Positions 36,442-49,214 of a DNA stretch of 64,000 nt are shown one piece after another. The translations under genes and the position numbers were made by a program. The notes below the pieces were generated by a model that saw only the letters and a list, made by a program, of their open reading frames with translations, had not been told where the DNA came from and did not search any database. Source of the DNA: Lutraria lutraria (lineage: Eukaryota; Mollusca; Bivalvia; Venerida; Mactridae); assembly GCA_964023205.1 (NCBI GenBank), contig OZ026836.1, positions 5,446,993 through 5,510,992 on the forward strand. Reading direction: 5' to 3'. Each line of letters begins with the position of its first letter. Position 1 is the first letter of the stretch.

Positions 36442-38189
36442 GGCCACCGGCCCACACACAAACATATTATGCTAATTTACATTGAATTCACTATGACACT
36501 GCAATTCAAAATAAATAATAAAAAAAAAACATTTTAACCTAGAACTTACCATTGATATTATATAAATGTAATTTATAGCCACAACTATTGGAATTATAAC
36601 AATATTTTTTATAGTCCTATATCAAGCCGCTGACGCAGTTTGTTCTGACTGTGCATGGGTTAAATCAATTTGACCAAATTCCAAGATGTTGATGGAATTG
36701 GCATTTATATTATACATAAATAACGCACAAATATAACATATTTCTCTGTAAACAAACGTATTAACTGCTTGGATGAGAAAAGAAGCATTTATATCAATAT
36801 ATGAACACAAAAAATATACTGTACGTTAAAAGAATGTGGTGCATTCACAATAACTACCATGTATGTTTTATAAGATTGTTCGTGAAAACATACTGCACCA
36901 TAAATTAATTTCAATCATATAATTATGTCGTTCCATCATCAGTGCCCATGGCAAGTTTACCTGGACCAGACAATGTTGTACAATTACTGTATACATGGAA
37001 AATTCAATAAGTACTTTGAGAGGCATAGCAAAATAAATTTTTAATTCAATCAGATGTTTAGAAATTCTACAAATGTTTTGTAGATTTTCTAAGCATTTTA
37101 TCAAATACATTCGTCGTCTTAATACTGATTTATCAGTCACATTGTCTGTATAGTTCTCTTATCATTGCAACGATATACATAATCTAGTAAAATAAGTCTA
37201 CAAAAATAAGTCGTTACGCTTAATACTTATTTTTATTATCTTCACGAATGTAGATAAGAATGGTTTATAAAGACTTCTTTGAATGCCTTAGTTATTGCAT
37301 TTTCTGGAACTCAATGTCTGGTGGTGATCTTTTTATGAGATAAAATTGTCGTAAATATGTTCTGTAGTGAATTCCAATCTCGCGACATATTAGTTGTACT
37401 GATACGTCGTGCAAAGCATTAGACCTTACATCATTGCTTAGGATTCCATTTAAATAAAACAAGGTTTAGCCATTAGCGTATGTTGGCTTCGTGTGCTTTT
37501 GTTAAGGTGATGTACTCTCTGCTTATGTCTAGTTAAAGCTGATAGTGTGATATTATCGTCATTGATATCTACAATAGGAGCAGAACGAATTGTATTGTGA
37601 AATTAATGCAAAGTCTGCATATAATAAATCTTAATTTGCATCTTACCTCATTTTTTTGTTCCTGAAATTTAATACTAAATTACACATCACGTAGATTATA
37701 AAATCCCAATTCAACACTACATGGTGTCTTCAAACTAGGATGGCGATATACTTAAATTCGGTAAAATACATGATATTCCCACCAGAATAAATCAAGAAAG
37801 AGCGGGGAAAGGTGATATTTGAAACGCAAGTTAGATACCATGATAAATTAAGTGAAGAATTACTTGTGTGCTTGGTGTTAGGCAGGTTTCACCACTTCTA
37901 ACTTTTTGCTAGTTTGTTTCTTTCTTTCTTTTTGTTTACACCCGAATTTCGTCGCAACACTTGTGTACGTTTTTACTTAATCAAAAACCAATCAATGGCG
38001 TATAACAATTAAATAAAAAGATAGATATTTCTTCTTTCGGTTGATGCTTTTTCTAAAGGTATTTCGTTTTTTGCAAGTTCGTGTATTTTGATTGAAAATA
38101 CTGTATTTATATTTAATATTGCTTTATTACTTATACTGATTTTATGCACTTGATCTGCTTCATTGAAAAACCTTCTCCTTTTGACTTGA

Positions 38190-38705
38190 TGATATGTAGA
38201 AGAGGTATATATTATGTGGATATAACAGTAATTTTATGTATCAGAAACTGAGACTGTGGAATGATTGAACATGAACAGAAGGTATGAGTGTGTATGAGAG
38301 TAGTAATAATCGTAAGTTTTGGTTTTATATGTAGAATGTGTGGTTTTGTCTTGTTTTGAAAGAGTGGTATAGCAAGAAAGTGTATGTATGTATGGGGTGG
38401 GTTGAACTGATATTATATGAGTACATGTGTATGGGTGATAATTGTATGATGTGATATGGATGCAAGATAAGCAAATGTAAGTAGGAGTACGGGGAATGAC
38501 GTGACGTCATTTGGCGCGTCATGATACAGGAAATGACGTTACGTCATAGCGTTATGAAAAAACAAAATGGATACTACTTGAATGTATGTAGAAGGAAATA
38601 AATCCTGAAGAAGGGCAAGAGCCCGAAAATTTGAAACTGAGTAGTTTATTTTTCAACATATTAAATACAACTTTCCTATGAGAGACAAACAATATTATAT
38701 ATATA
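38190..38705 (+). mobile_element. Insertion present only in copy B; Penelope/hammerhead-like 3' part
   Basis: Copy A reads straight through TGATTATATGTATATATGTTTC. Copy B interrupts this with about 500 bases. The insert holds palindromic blocks (GTGACGTCAT, GACGTTACGTCAT near 38495-38548). Near its end it has CTGAAGA (38605-38611), a stem GGGC/GCCC around AAGA, then GAAA (38625-38628), followed by a hairpin AAACT-GAGT-AGTTT. CUGANGA-stem-GAAA is the hammerhead ribozyme core known from Penelope-like retroelements and retrozymes. There is one extra A before the stem, and I could not find a good helix I. It has no coding capacity. It postdates the duplication or was lost from copy A. Confidence 0.6.
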
Positions 38706-39174
38706 TATGTTTCATTTATTCTGCGATACCATTGTATTATACCATGTATCCTCATGGGCCTTATGGCTTATAGGATTGTATATAATTAATCTTATCTAAT
38801 CTAATATATTTAACTGAACATAAATGGGACTAAAATGTGCTAGAATAAGAAGCACTCTTCCTTCCACAAAGTCAATCGTATTCAATTAGATACTAAACGT
38901 ATCATTCAATATGAATTTCTTCGAAATCTTAGGATTACAAATATGTAAACCCGTGCTTATACGTTGGTAAAAATGGCAAGGAGTTCGTGCTACTGACTCG
39001 TGATTAAATTCCTTCTTAACCGAAAGACTGGTATATCTTTATCAGCTGATAAGACGTGAAAATATAATTTTCGATGACACAATTATAGTATGCATTATTG
39101 TACAATTTTAACCAAACATGGACACGAACTACATTTTCAAATTTTCTTTTAGATTTTACTTCTCTATTTACTGA

Positions 39175-39360
39175 TCCAACCAATCCTGTGAACAAAGGAT
39201 AGCCATTGCGATGGGAAAGACAAAATGTGACCTTTATTGACAGGTGTCGTTTATTTGGAGGTCATTTTGTTCTAAATAATCAAAAATGGATTGTAAAAGA
39301 TGGGCGCCTTTATTCACAGGGTGACCTTTATTCGGAGGTGGAAGCTAGCACAGGTTTGAC
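39175..39360 (+). mobile_element. MITE/hairpin element, copy B counterpart of 27371-27556
   Basis: Same ends and interior as in copy A, with a few substitutions (for example CCTGTGAACAAAGGATAGCC kept, CACAGGGTGACC changed). Confidence 0.6.
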
Positions 39361-40478
39361 AAACATATTTTTATATTTACTTTATTTTTATTGAATTGCT
39401 TCATTAGCTACAAAATCTTGCATTAAAACGTTTTACCTTCTTGATCTAGATTGGATTATCTATCATTAGATAGTACGCTTGATATAACTAAAAAGAAATT
39501 TTACACATGAAAGAATTTGAAAAAAGATTGCTTTTATGTCAATTACGCAACTGTTAATGATCGCTAATGTTACATTAAGCTAATGTAAATTTTATGACAT
39601 TTCTATCTGATATTCCAAATATAGACCTGTGATGTTAGATTTTCCCCATTTTTGCGGGCAGGTACTTTGTCCATTAATGACTTTTAAATGTTGTTATTTT
39701 TCGCTGTTCTTTTAAGTTCAATGGCAGCGGCGAGAGGAACTTGTTTCATCTGATATAATAATTTATAAACGTCAAATGGACCGTGCGGTCCGGGCTGGTA
39801 TAGGGGTAAATACACGTGGAGGTACATTAAATAGTTTCGAGGATATGGCACAACAAAAATATGACTTTTTATACAACCTCTGTCGAATTACTATCGTTTT
39901 GAGTTTGGCATGTGTTTAATTTGGCTACGGTTGTAGGGTCAATTTCTTGACTATAGAATGAAAGATAATTTATTATTGTCTGTTTAAGAGCATAATTCTG
40001 AAGTTACTTCTTATAGTGATTGTATTAGACTTTCCAATTTAGCTAAAGTATCAGATAAACTAATTTGAATCAACTCGCTCTCATAAAATGCAATCAGTGT
40101 TTTACAACATCTCCCAATAAGATTATGTAATACTCTAAACCAGTCGAAATACTATTGTCTATTAGAGGAGACTGCATTATTGTCTTTTAGTATGATTAGA
40201 ATATCTGATCATGTCAGAGATTCAACCTTTAGTCTGGTATGTGTGAGTTCATCGAAACATGTTAACAAGTTTTTGATTGTGTTTTTATTACACTTTTTCA
40301 AACGTTTCTAAGTCTCTAAAACGTTGTTTTTTTCTGCGCCAAACAATATAGATCTGTGTTAAAATGGTGTAAGATCAATAATATACTCTACAGCAACTAG
40401 ACAAATCAATAGCTAGGAAACCATGATCTTCATTTGTTGTTGGTTTCATACATTTTTGGTAAATGACAAATTTATATT

Positions 40479-40664
40479 ACAGTCAAACCTGTGTCAGTGG
40501 CCACCTGCGAACCTAGGCCACTCTGTAAATAAAGGCCACTGTTTTACAAACTGTCATCGACTCTTTAAAACAAAATGACCTACAAATAAACGCACCTGTC
40601 ATTAAAGATCATATTTTGTTTTTCATTACGGGGGCATTCAATTTAGTTCCCATGTTTGACTGTA
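40479..40664 (+). mobile_element. MITE, ACAGTCAAAC inverted ends, copy B (longer form)
   Basis: Ends ACAGTCAAAC and GTTTGACTGT. It retains TTTTGTTTTTCATTACGGGG, which copy A lacks. Confidence 0.7.
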
Positions 40665-42842
40665 TTTTTCAGCGTAAATGAATGGCAATACAATGATTTA
40701 AATTATTCTATTTTGATATACCTTTTAAGACATGCAAAAATGTAATTTAGGCATTATGTCCACACTACTGTACTTATCCTAAGTATCTGTTCATTGATAT
40801 ACAAAAATGATGATATTATGAAAACAGTATTACAAAATTAGCATTGTTTCTTTGAACGTTACCTTTAATCTCGTAAATTGATTACTGACTTCAATGCAAA
40901 TTTAAAGGGACTATAACTCAGAGGAATATTATTGTTTTTGAAAATATCTCATGGTAAATTATTATCTATCATGTAAACCTAAGAAAATTGAAATGGAAAC
41001 CAGAAACTGTCTGTCCAATTCCTTTTTCATACTAATTTTTGACATTATGGGCATAAAACCTCAATTTGTGTTCTAAAGTACATGTTGTTAAGAGATTATA
41101 ACGAACAGAAAGAGAGCTACACAGGAAATGTATAATGCTTTACATTAGCCTCATTTCTCAGGATAGAGTAAATGTAATGCTGAACGAATGGTCATTTATT
41201 CTAGAAGATATAATTGTTACCATAGCCTGTCAATATGTGCCCCGTAATCATACTTATGGAAAATAAAGTATTTGCAAAACAACTGTATACATGCACGAGT
41301 ATTATTGGTTAAGCTTAATTCGTTTTTATGCATGAAAATATCTAAATGTTGTCGATCCAAACTATGACAACTTAAGTAATAGATGAACGTTGGATGTTGA
41401 AATGTGCATTTTACTCAGTATATTAAACCATTTTGTATTATATTATTGTGTGTTAAGATATTTTGGTGTAGAACTGTTTTTCATGAAAAAAGAACACTAA
41501 ACGTTGTCATTAAGTATTTCAAGTTATATTTCCAATTTGTCAAAATGACTGTGTTAAAGCATTCTGCCGTTGCTAAGCAATACGTTTTATAGTGTGTTAG
41601 GAGTCAAATATCAGTTTTATATTGCTAGAAAATAATATATTCTCTTTTGAATGTCAAACAATATGTCGATAACTTCCTTTCATGGCTTCATATTTTGTAA
41701 TCTTAATGTGATCTTTCCCGGAGAGGCGCTCAATTTGCAAAATGAGAACAGATACGCGGTCATTTGGGTTTTTATTACTCGACATTTACATTTTTCATAT
41801 GAAAATGGGTACAACAATGGAGTTATTACGTGCAAATAGTCTGAATATAGTTCTTGACACATTTATATTTCTAACTCAATAACAATCTTGTATAATTATC
41901 ACCTATTCATTTCCTGATCAGTACTGGACATTATTAGATGCTGCGATTATGATTCTACTATGTAACAAAATAAAACAAAAACGCAGAACGCTTATATTTC
42001 TAGCCGTTTGAAACTACTTCTATAAGCTAACAATATATTTATAATTTTACAAAAGTTTAAATAACAATTTTTTTTACTAAAAAAATACGCTGTTTATACT
42101 TCTTACTGCTAAAACAAAGATAATTCGTCACATTGGAAGATACGTATCGGCTTTTATTTTCCTAATGGAATCAATCCATTTACCTCGTATAAGATAAAAA
42201 CAGAAACTCTTTCTACCATATAATTATCTTTTTCTTATTTCATTGCTAGAAATCTTCTTCAATAAAAACAAAAAAACCTGGCACACGACAAGTGCTGATA
42301 TGTAGAGCAGTAATGGCATTGGTGTATAAATTATATTCATTTTTAGTATACGCAATTGATGTCAGGAGATAAATGTGAAACAACTTTCCTAAATGGAATA
42401 ATTTTGTAAACGCGTGAACATAAAACAAATATGTTGAATTATCAACAGCTGTGATGGTATTTTATGGAGCAATAACATCACATCTTGGTAAAAGTAAAAT
42501 AATGATGTCGCTATCTAGTTTAAATTGTTATTGTATTGGTTTAGTATAACCAGAAATATTTCTATTTATGAGCAAATAAATAAAAGACACAATTAGTTTA
42601 GATTTTGACATCGTAACACAATTTATGATATTTATTTTCGTAAGAGAGAATTTAAGATATCTTCCTTTTCACAAATAAATGATGATCGTTAAAGAAAAAT
42701 GTTATAATAACTTCAATAAATGTTGGGAAAAAAGTAAAAAGGCTAATCGTGAGAGAAAAATCAAACTATATAGTTGCTGCGATATTTGTAGAAGTGTTTG
42801 GTGTATTTCTACGTGATGTGAATTACTGTAAGTGTAATGTCC

Positions 42843-43870
42843 GTGAAGTTGGCAGCCCAGCAGCCTAGCAGCCCAGCAGCGTGAAGTTGGCAGCCCAGCA
42901 ACCTAGCAGCCCAGCAGCGTGAAGTACGCAGCCTAGCAGCCTAGCAGCCTAATATATTTCTACAGTTAAACTGCACAACAAATTATGCAAAAACTTAAAA
43001 ACGCATGAAGTAATAACATTATGTTGCTGTCATGTTTATTAGAAGAAACAAATACGATTTTTATCGATTTTGTGAATCTGGCAGTGTAGCGGCCGCATAG
43101 CGGACTATTACAGTCAAACATATAAAATACACACCAAATCCGGCTAAACACTTACGAATCGATGATATAATTCGATTTTATTCCTTCAACGTTCATTAAA
43201 TGAGAACTTACTCATTTTTCATTTTTTGTTTCTATTTGTGAAGTTGGCAGCCCAGCAGCGTAACAGCGGAATATCTATTTCTACAGATAAACTTAACAAC
43301 AAATCGAGCTAAATACTTAAGAATGCATAATATAATGTCAGTCTGTTGTTTAAACATTAATTAACTGAAAAATATGATTTTCATTTTTTGAAGTTGGCAG
43401 CCCAGCAGCGTAACAGCGTATTATATATTTCTACAGATAAACTTCCAAACAAATCAAGATAAATACTTAAGAATGCATAAAATAATGTCAGTCAGTTGTT
43501 TGAACGTTAATTAAATGAAAATATATGATTTTTCAAAAACAAATTGTGCGTGAAATTAGCCGCAGCAGCGAGAGAAGTTAGCAGCTCAGCAGCGTAATAT
43601 ATATTTCTACAGATAAACTTTACAACAAATCAAGAAAAAATATTTAAGAATGCATGAAATAATGTCAGTCTGTTGTTTGGACATTGATTAACTAAGTATT
43701 TTTCTTAATTTGTTGTGAAGTTTATTTGTAGAAATATATATTCCGCTGTTACGCTGCTGGGCTGCCAACTTCACAAAAAGAAACAAAAAAATAAAAAATG
43801 TGTAAGTTCTCATCTAATGAACGTTGAAGGAATAAGATCGAATTATATCATCGATTCGCATTTGAGAAAC
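42843..43870 (+). mobile_element. Fold-back-like element with CAGC-rich arrays, copy B
   Basis: Counterpart of 31020-32230 with the same inverted outer blocks (43143-43290 against 43700-43865). It is one internal unit shorter, consistent with recombination between neighbouring units. Confidence 0.7.
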
Positions 43871-44077
43871 TTTTACGTACTGATGATTAAACCATTAAAA
43901 CGGTGATCATTTTACTATTTTAGTTTCATTTCATATTACTTAAAATTGTGGGTGCAGACAAGTGTATTGATATTGTGTAATCACATCCTTTTTGTATGAG
44001 TTTTTATTGAAATGGATGTTCTTTTGCCTTTAATACTCCATGCTAATGTAAAGGGAAATAACTCTTAGGAATATAAT

Positions 44078-45690
44078 TGTCGTTAGAATAGGGTGTCGTT
44101 TTCTTTACAAACGTCGTTTTATCTACTAATGGTGTCGTTTTATTTACTAACGGTGTCGTCGTAAGAATAACACTTCGTTTTATTTACTAACGGTGTTGTC
44201 GTAAGAATAACACGTCGTTTTATTTACTAACGGTGTTGTCGTAAGAATAACACGTCGTTTTATTTACTAACGGTGTCGTTGTAAGAATAACACGTCGTTT
44301 TATTTACTAACGGTGTTGTCGTGAGAATAACACGTCGATTTATTTACTAACGTTGTTGTCGTGTAAATAACACGTCGTTTTATTTACTAACGGTGTCGTC
44401 GTGAAAATAACACTTCGTTTTATTTACTAACGGTGTCGTTGTAAGAATAACACGTCGTTTTATTTACTTACGGTGTCGTCGTAAGAATAACACTTCGTTT
44501 TATTTACTAACGGTGTCGTTGTAAGAATAACACGTCGTTTTATTTACTAACGGTGTTGTCGTGAAAATAACACGTCGTTTTATTTACTAACGGTGTTGTC
44601 GTAAGAATAACACGTCGTTTTATTTACTAACGGTGTTGTCGTAAGAATAACACTGCGTTTTATTTATTAACGGTGTCGTTGTAATAATAACACGTCGTTT
44701 TATATACTAACGGTGTCGTTGTAAGAATAACACGTCGTTTTATTTACTTACGGTGTTGTCGTGAAAATAACACGTTGTTTTATTTACTAACGGTGTTGTC
44801 GTGAAAATAACACGTCGTTTTATTTACTAACGGTGTTGTCGTAAGAATAACACGTCGTTTTATTTATTAACGGTGTCGTTGTAATAATAACACGTCGTTT
44901 TATTTACTAACGGTGTCGTTGTAAGAATAACACGTCGTTTTATTTACTAACGGTGTTGTCGTGAAAATAACACGTTGTTTTATTTACTAACGGTGTTGTC
45001 GTGAAAATAACACGTCGTTTTATTTACTAACGGTGTTGTCGTAAGAATAACACGTCGTTTTATTTACTAACGGTGTCGTCGTCAGAATAACACGTCATTT
45101 TATTTACTAACGGTGTCGCCGTGAAAATAACACATCGTTTTATTTACTAACGGTGTTGTCGTAAGAATAACACGTCGTTATATTTACTAACGGTGTTGTC
45201 GTGAAAATAACACGTCGTTTTATTTACTAACGGTGTCGCCGTGAAAATAACACGTGGTTTTATTTACTAACGGTGTCGTCGTAATAATAACACGTCGTTT
45301 TATTTACTAACGGTGTCGTCTTGAAAATAACACTTCGTTTTATTTACTAACTGTGTTGTCGTAAGAATAACACTTCGTTTTATTTACTAACAGTGTCGTC
45401 GTAAGAAAAGCACGTCGTTTTATTTACTAACGGTGTCGTCGTGAAAATAACACGTCGTTTTATTTACTAACGGTGTGATCGTGAAAATTGCACGTCGTTT
45501 TATTTACAAACGGTGTCGTGAAAATCACACTTCGTTTAATTTTCAAACGGTGTCGTCGTAAGAACATTATTTCGTATTATTTGCATAACGGCGTCGTAAT
45601 AAAAGCGCGTCTTTTTTTTTACAAACGGTGTTTGTAAAAAAAAGCACGTCGTTTGAATTACAAACGGTGTCGTAAGAATAGCACGACACA
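44078..45690 (+). repeat. 40-bp satellite array, copy B
   Basis: About 35 regular units (44101-45500) plus degenerate edges, the same unit as at 32447-33765. Longer runs of two- and three-unit patterns recur (for example around 44560-44880 and 44940-45060), pointing to block duplication within the array after the copies separated. Confidence 0.95.
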
Positions 45691-46637
45691 AACTAAAAAA
45701 CAAAGGCGTATGTGCAACCCTAACAAGAGAATCGCTATACACCTGATCATGAAATGATAACAATGTCGTAATTTTAACACCTTATATACCACTGTGCTAA
45801 TGCTTAAAACATGGTTAGAATATGTAAATTTATACTAAATGTATGTCTAATAAATCTATTTTGGTGTTTATTGTAATGTATTTTCATGGGCTGGTTGATG
45901 TTAAATAATACTTAGTACCTTTTTTATTTGAGTAACAAAATGCGGAACAATTTAGTAGATATACAATAAAAACTAAAAACATGCTTTAATTTACGTTCAC
46001 ATTGTAATATTTGTGCCCCGGGGGTTAACGCAATACCATATAACCGTATACCGTATAACTGTGTCACACCTTCATACAACTAACATAACAAAAAACGCTC
46101 TTAAACTTAAAAACTTTATTTTATGTTGATACATTTTGGACTTAATGATAATAATCATGTGTCTAAATGTTTCATGTTACGCATTTTTTCTGTTTAAGTC
46201 ACAATTAGTTTTTGTTGCATTTTTAAAGCATTATTGGGCATAATTTAAACAACAAGTATTCAATTATTGAAGCACTTGCAATCAAGAAAATGTCGATTTT
46301 TACTTACATGTGGACAAATCAGTATGGTTTATTTTATATACTCTATATACTCGTATATGGTTTGAAGAATACAAGGATAAAATTTGACACGCACCATTCT
46401 CATTGTTTATTTTCTTCTGAACAATACCAAAAATCTAAATCATGGAAACACAGCAAAAACAAAACAAAATATTTTATTTCACTGAACTACTAGTTACAAG
46501 TTCTTAAAATATAGTGTCTGTTGATGACTATCATTTTCATTGTTAAAGTGTCCTTCAGTCAGAGTAATTGTTTTTGCTTTCTGTAGTTTTTTGGACAAAA
46601 CAAGCATTAGTTTGTACAGAAGAACCAATATCTTCTC

Positions 46638-46926
46638 ACTCCTGTACGTTATATACCATCTCTATAAAACAACACATCGCTTGAATCCTGTACGTTATAT
46701 ACCATATCTATAAAACAACACATCGCTTGAATCCTTTACGTTATATACCATATCTATAAAACAACACATCGCTTGAATCCTGTACGTTATGTACCATATC
46801 TATAAAACAACACATCGCTTGAATCCTGTACGTTATATACCATATCTATAAAACAACACATCGCTTGAGTCCTGTACGTTATGTACCATATCTATGAAAC
46901 AACACATCGCTTGAATCCTGTACGAT
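46638..46926 (+). repeat. 46-bp minisatellite, copy B end
   Basis: Six units, two of them with TTATGTACC instead of TTATATACC. It marks the right end of the tandem duplication. Sequence from 46927 onward is not repeated. Confidence 0.95.
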
Positions 46927-47256
46927 GTAAAATTTCCAGTAAAGGCCATAGAACGTCCCTACTCTGTGCTTATTAAAACAGTAACACTGACAGTTGACAA
47001 CGCCATTCATACATATTTACTGTATTTATTTGTTATTTTACAGAATATGAAGTTATTTCTAGCTGTGACAGCACTTGCTGTCTTTATACATACGGACACA
47101 TTGAAACATGTTGATGCTTTTATAATTGAGAAATCGGATTCACAAGATATTCATATAAGCCTCCTAAATCCCCAGGGAGTAAGATTTGCATTTCCAGGTA
47201 GGTAAATATTCAACACTCAAGTTGAGAGGGTACTTCCAGTTGTACGATAACTGATA

Positions 47257-47416
47257 CAGTGCAACCTCTCTCTCTTTCTCTTTCTCTCTCTCGCGCGCAC
47301 AACAACATCCTTTCAATCACAGCATGATTTTTACCAACTGTACGATTAACTATCAATTTAAACTCCCTTTTTGCATCTTTCAAAGGGTGTTGCTTTATAG
47401 AGGTTGCACTGTATAT
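47257..47416 (+). mobile_element. MITE with ATACAGTGCAACCTCT inverted ends
   Basis: Left end ATACAGTGCAACCTCT and right end AGAGGTTGCACTGTAT are perfect reverse complements. A CT-rich microsatellite follows the left end. A relative with ends ATACAGTGCGACCTCTC and GAGAGGTTGTACTGTAT is at 61351-61530. It lies in the first intron of the glucan-binding relic. Confidence 0.8.
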
Positions 47417-47529
47417 ATTCTGTAATGCGGGCTGTCGCTTATACTTTTGAACGAAATTGCTTTTAATGTTCTCCCATTAAATTTTCACTTTTGAATTTTC
47501 TCATCTATTGGACCCTCTAATTTAACTCT

Positions 47530-47792
47530 AGCCGCGGCCTTGATTAAGTGATTAATATGCTGGACTTATAACCCGGCGCTCCGGGTTCAGGTGACGACAG
47601 CTCATAATCTTCTGTGAAAATTTGACTAAAATGGTCGATTTTCCTCCAAATATCGAGAATTTTCTGGCTCCTTATGGAAGAGTAAGTTTGTACTGGTTAG
47701 CCTACAGTCCGGGAAAGCTGGTTAGGTAAACCGGTCGACATATATAACTGAAACATTGTCGAAAAAACATCGTTAAACCCACTGAGACAAAT
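47530..47792 (+). mobile_element. tRNA-derived SINE (GTTAAACCC-tail family), fullest copy
   Basis: It has a tRNA-like head (GGACTTATAACCCGGCG, CCGGGTTCAGG), body TCGATTTTCCTCCAAATATC, GGTTAGCCTACAGTCCGGGAAAG, and tail CATCGTTAAACCCACTGAGAC. Homologues are at 10597-10865 (minus), 18515-18722 and 53335-53500. Confidence 0.75.
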
Positions 47793-48412
47793 ACCTAAAC
47801 TGGTTCCCGTTCCATGTTGCAGTGCACCAAGGATTGTACACACAAGTCAACGGGAACCAGTTTAACGAATACTGAGTGAGCAAAAGACGATTTATTGCAA
47901 AATTTAACAATTTCTGGAAAATAAGTGAAAAAAAGATAATTTCTTAAAATTGTGCTAGTCGGTTGATTTCCTCGTCCGAACAGATGGTGTACTGAATACA
48001 ATACATGTACATATGTCCGCATTTGTATTAATTCATTCGTATCTTTTGGTCCCTCTTTTTTCAGATAAACCTGGTATTTCATTGATTTCGTATCACTACA
48101 GTAAAAACCAACCATTAAATGGTGTAGCTGCAGGACAGTATGCTGAAGATACAACAACACAAACAGGTCAGCTTTTATCAGCTTTTTTTCTTTTTAATCG
48201 CTATCAGAGATATTTGATATGCCGGCTTAGGAGCAATTGATTTTTTACTCAGTGATGTAACGTTGCGCCAACCGCCAACAGACAAGTAATCGCTAAATGC
48301 CTTTAACTCCAAGTCGCAACATTCAGAATTTTGTTTTCAATTAAGAACGTAGCTTATAATTAGTTTCTAAGTGCATGTATACAAAAAGCGGACTCTATAC
48401 TATAATTAACGT

Positions 48413-48592
48413 ACAGTCAGCCCAGTATAAGGGGCCACCTCCAAATAAAGGTCATCCTGTGAATAATGGCCATTCTTTTAAACACCGACATTGACTATTT
48501 AGAACAAATTGACCTCCTAATAACGATCAACTGTAGATAAAGGCCACATTTTGTCCTTCCCACGAGTGGTCTTTGTTCACAGGCTTGACAGT
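48413..48592 (+). mobile_element. MITE, ACAGTC..GACAGT ends
   Basis: Contains GGGGCCACCTCCAAATAAAGG, GAATAATGGCC and GTCTTTGTTCACAGGCTTGACAGT. Same family as 28674-28830. Confidence 0.6.
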
Positions 48593-48800
48593 ATGCAGTT
48601 CGCGGGCGAGTCTCACACTGTCCGTGACGACTGAAATTCTTACATCCCCTGTATGATTGTCCTCCACCTCTGAATCATGTGGGGTAGCTTGGCAAAGGAT
48701 TACGAATAGAATGTGGTTAGTACTAGTTAAGGCCTAAATGAAGTCCAGGGAAACTAAATAACTGTGCCACGAACGTATAACTCATCAATTGTTTAGTACT
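48593..48800 (+). mobile_element. SINE-like fragment
   Basis: AGGCCTAAATGAAGTCCAGGGAA parallels AGGCCCAAATGAGGTCAAGGGA in the SINE at 8265-8515. The head (GGGCGAGTCTCACACTGTCC) is degenerate. Confidence 0.5.
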
Positions 48801-49138
48801 TAACTTACCGGTCTTTAAACGCATTTTCCTCAAAACGCAAAAAAATGATGTAATATTTACGATTCTGGAATTAGGGTCATGACATATCATTGGAAGTGCA
48901 ATGTATTATATAATCTGTAGTCTCTCATATATTATTTTGATATAAACGAATATATCAAATGAGGCAATGAGTATCATTTCGCTTAGTGTAAATATGAAAC
49001 TAAAAGAATAAGACTTTGTTTTTGTTTCAGAATTGGGAATTTGAGTATTACACCAACAACCGTATTAATAGCTATGTTCGTGATGGCTGAAACTTTTCAT
49101 CAAGCCGGTAGGTTGTATACATGCAGATATAATTGCTT

Positions 49139-49214
49139 CAGTCAAACCTGTGAACAAAGGCCACCCTTGAGAAAAACAAAAGGTGGCCTTTATTCACAGG
49201 TAGTCTTTGCTGTA
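49139..49214 (+). mobile_element. Short hairpin MITE
   Basis: CCTGTGAACAAAGGCCACC (49147 on) pairs with GGTGGCCTTTATTCACAGG (to 49200), 18 of 19 bases, around a 16-base loop. It sits just after the splice donor of block 3 of the glucan-binding relic. Confidence 0.7.

Larger units (their letters stand above)
34895..46930 (+). repeat. Tandem segmental duplication, copy B (~12.0 kb)
   Basis: Head-to-tail repeat of 23597-34894 at an offset of 11,298 bases near the start. It is longer because of a ~0.5 kb insertion at 38190-38705, about six more regular 40-bp satellite units and more 46-bp units. It has lost one ~183-bp fold-back unit between two GTGAAATTAG sites (junction near 43555). Confidence 0.97.

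Noticed and set aside
38605..38628. Calling an active hammerhead ribozyme outright
   Set aside because: The core motif is present, but an extra A precedes the stem and no complementary helix I around a cleavage site was found, so it is only reported as hammerhead-like.
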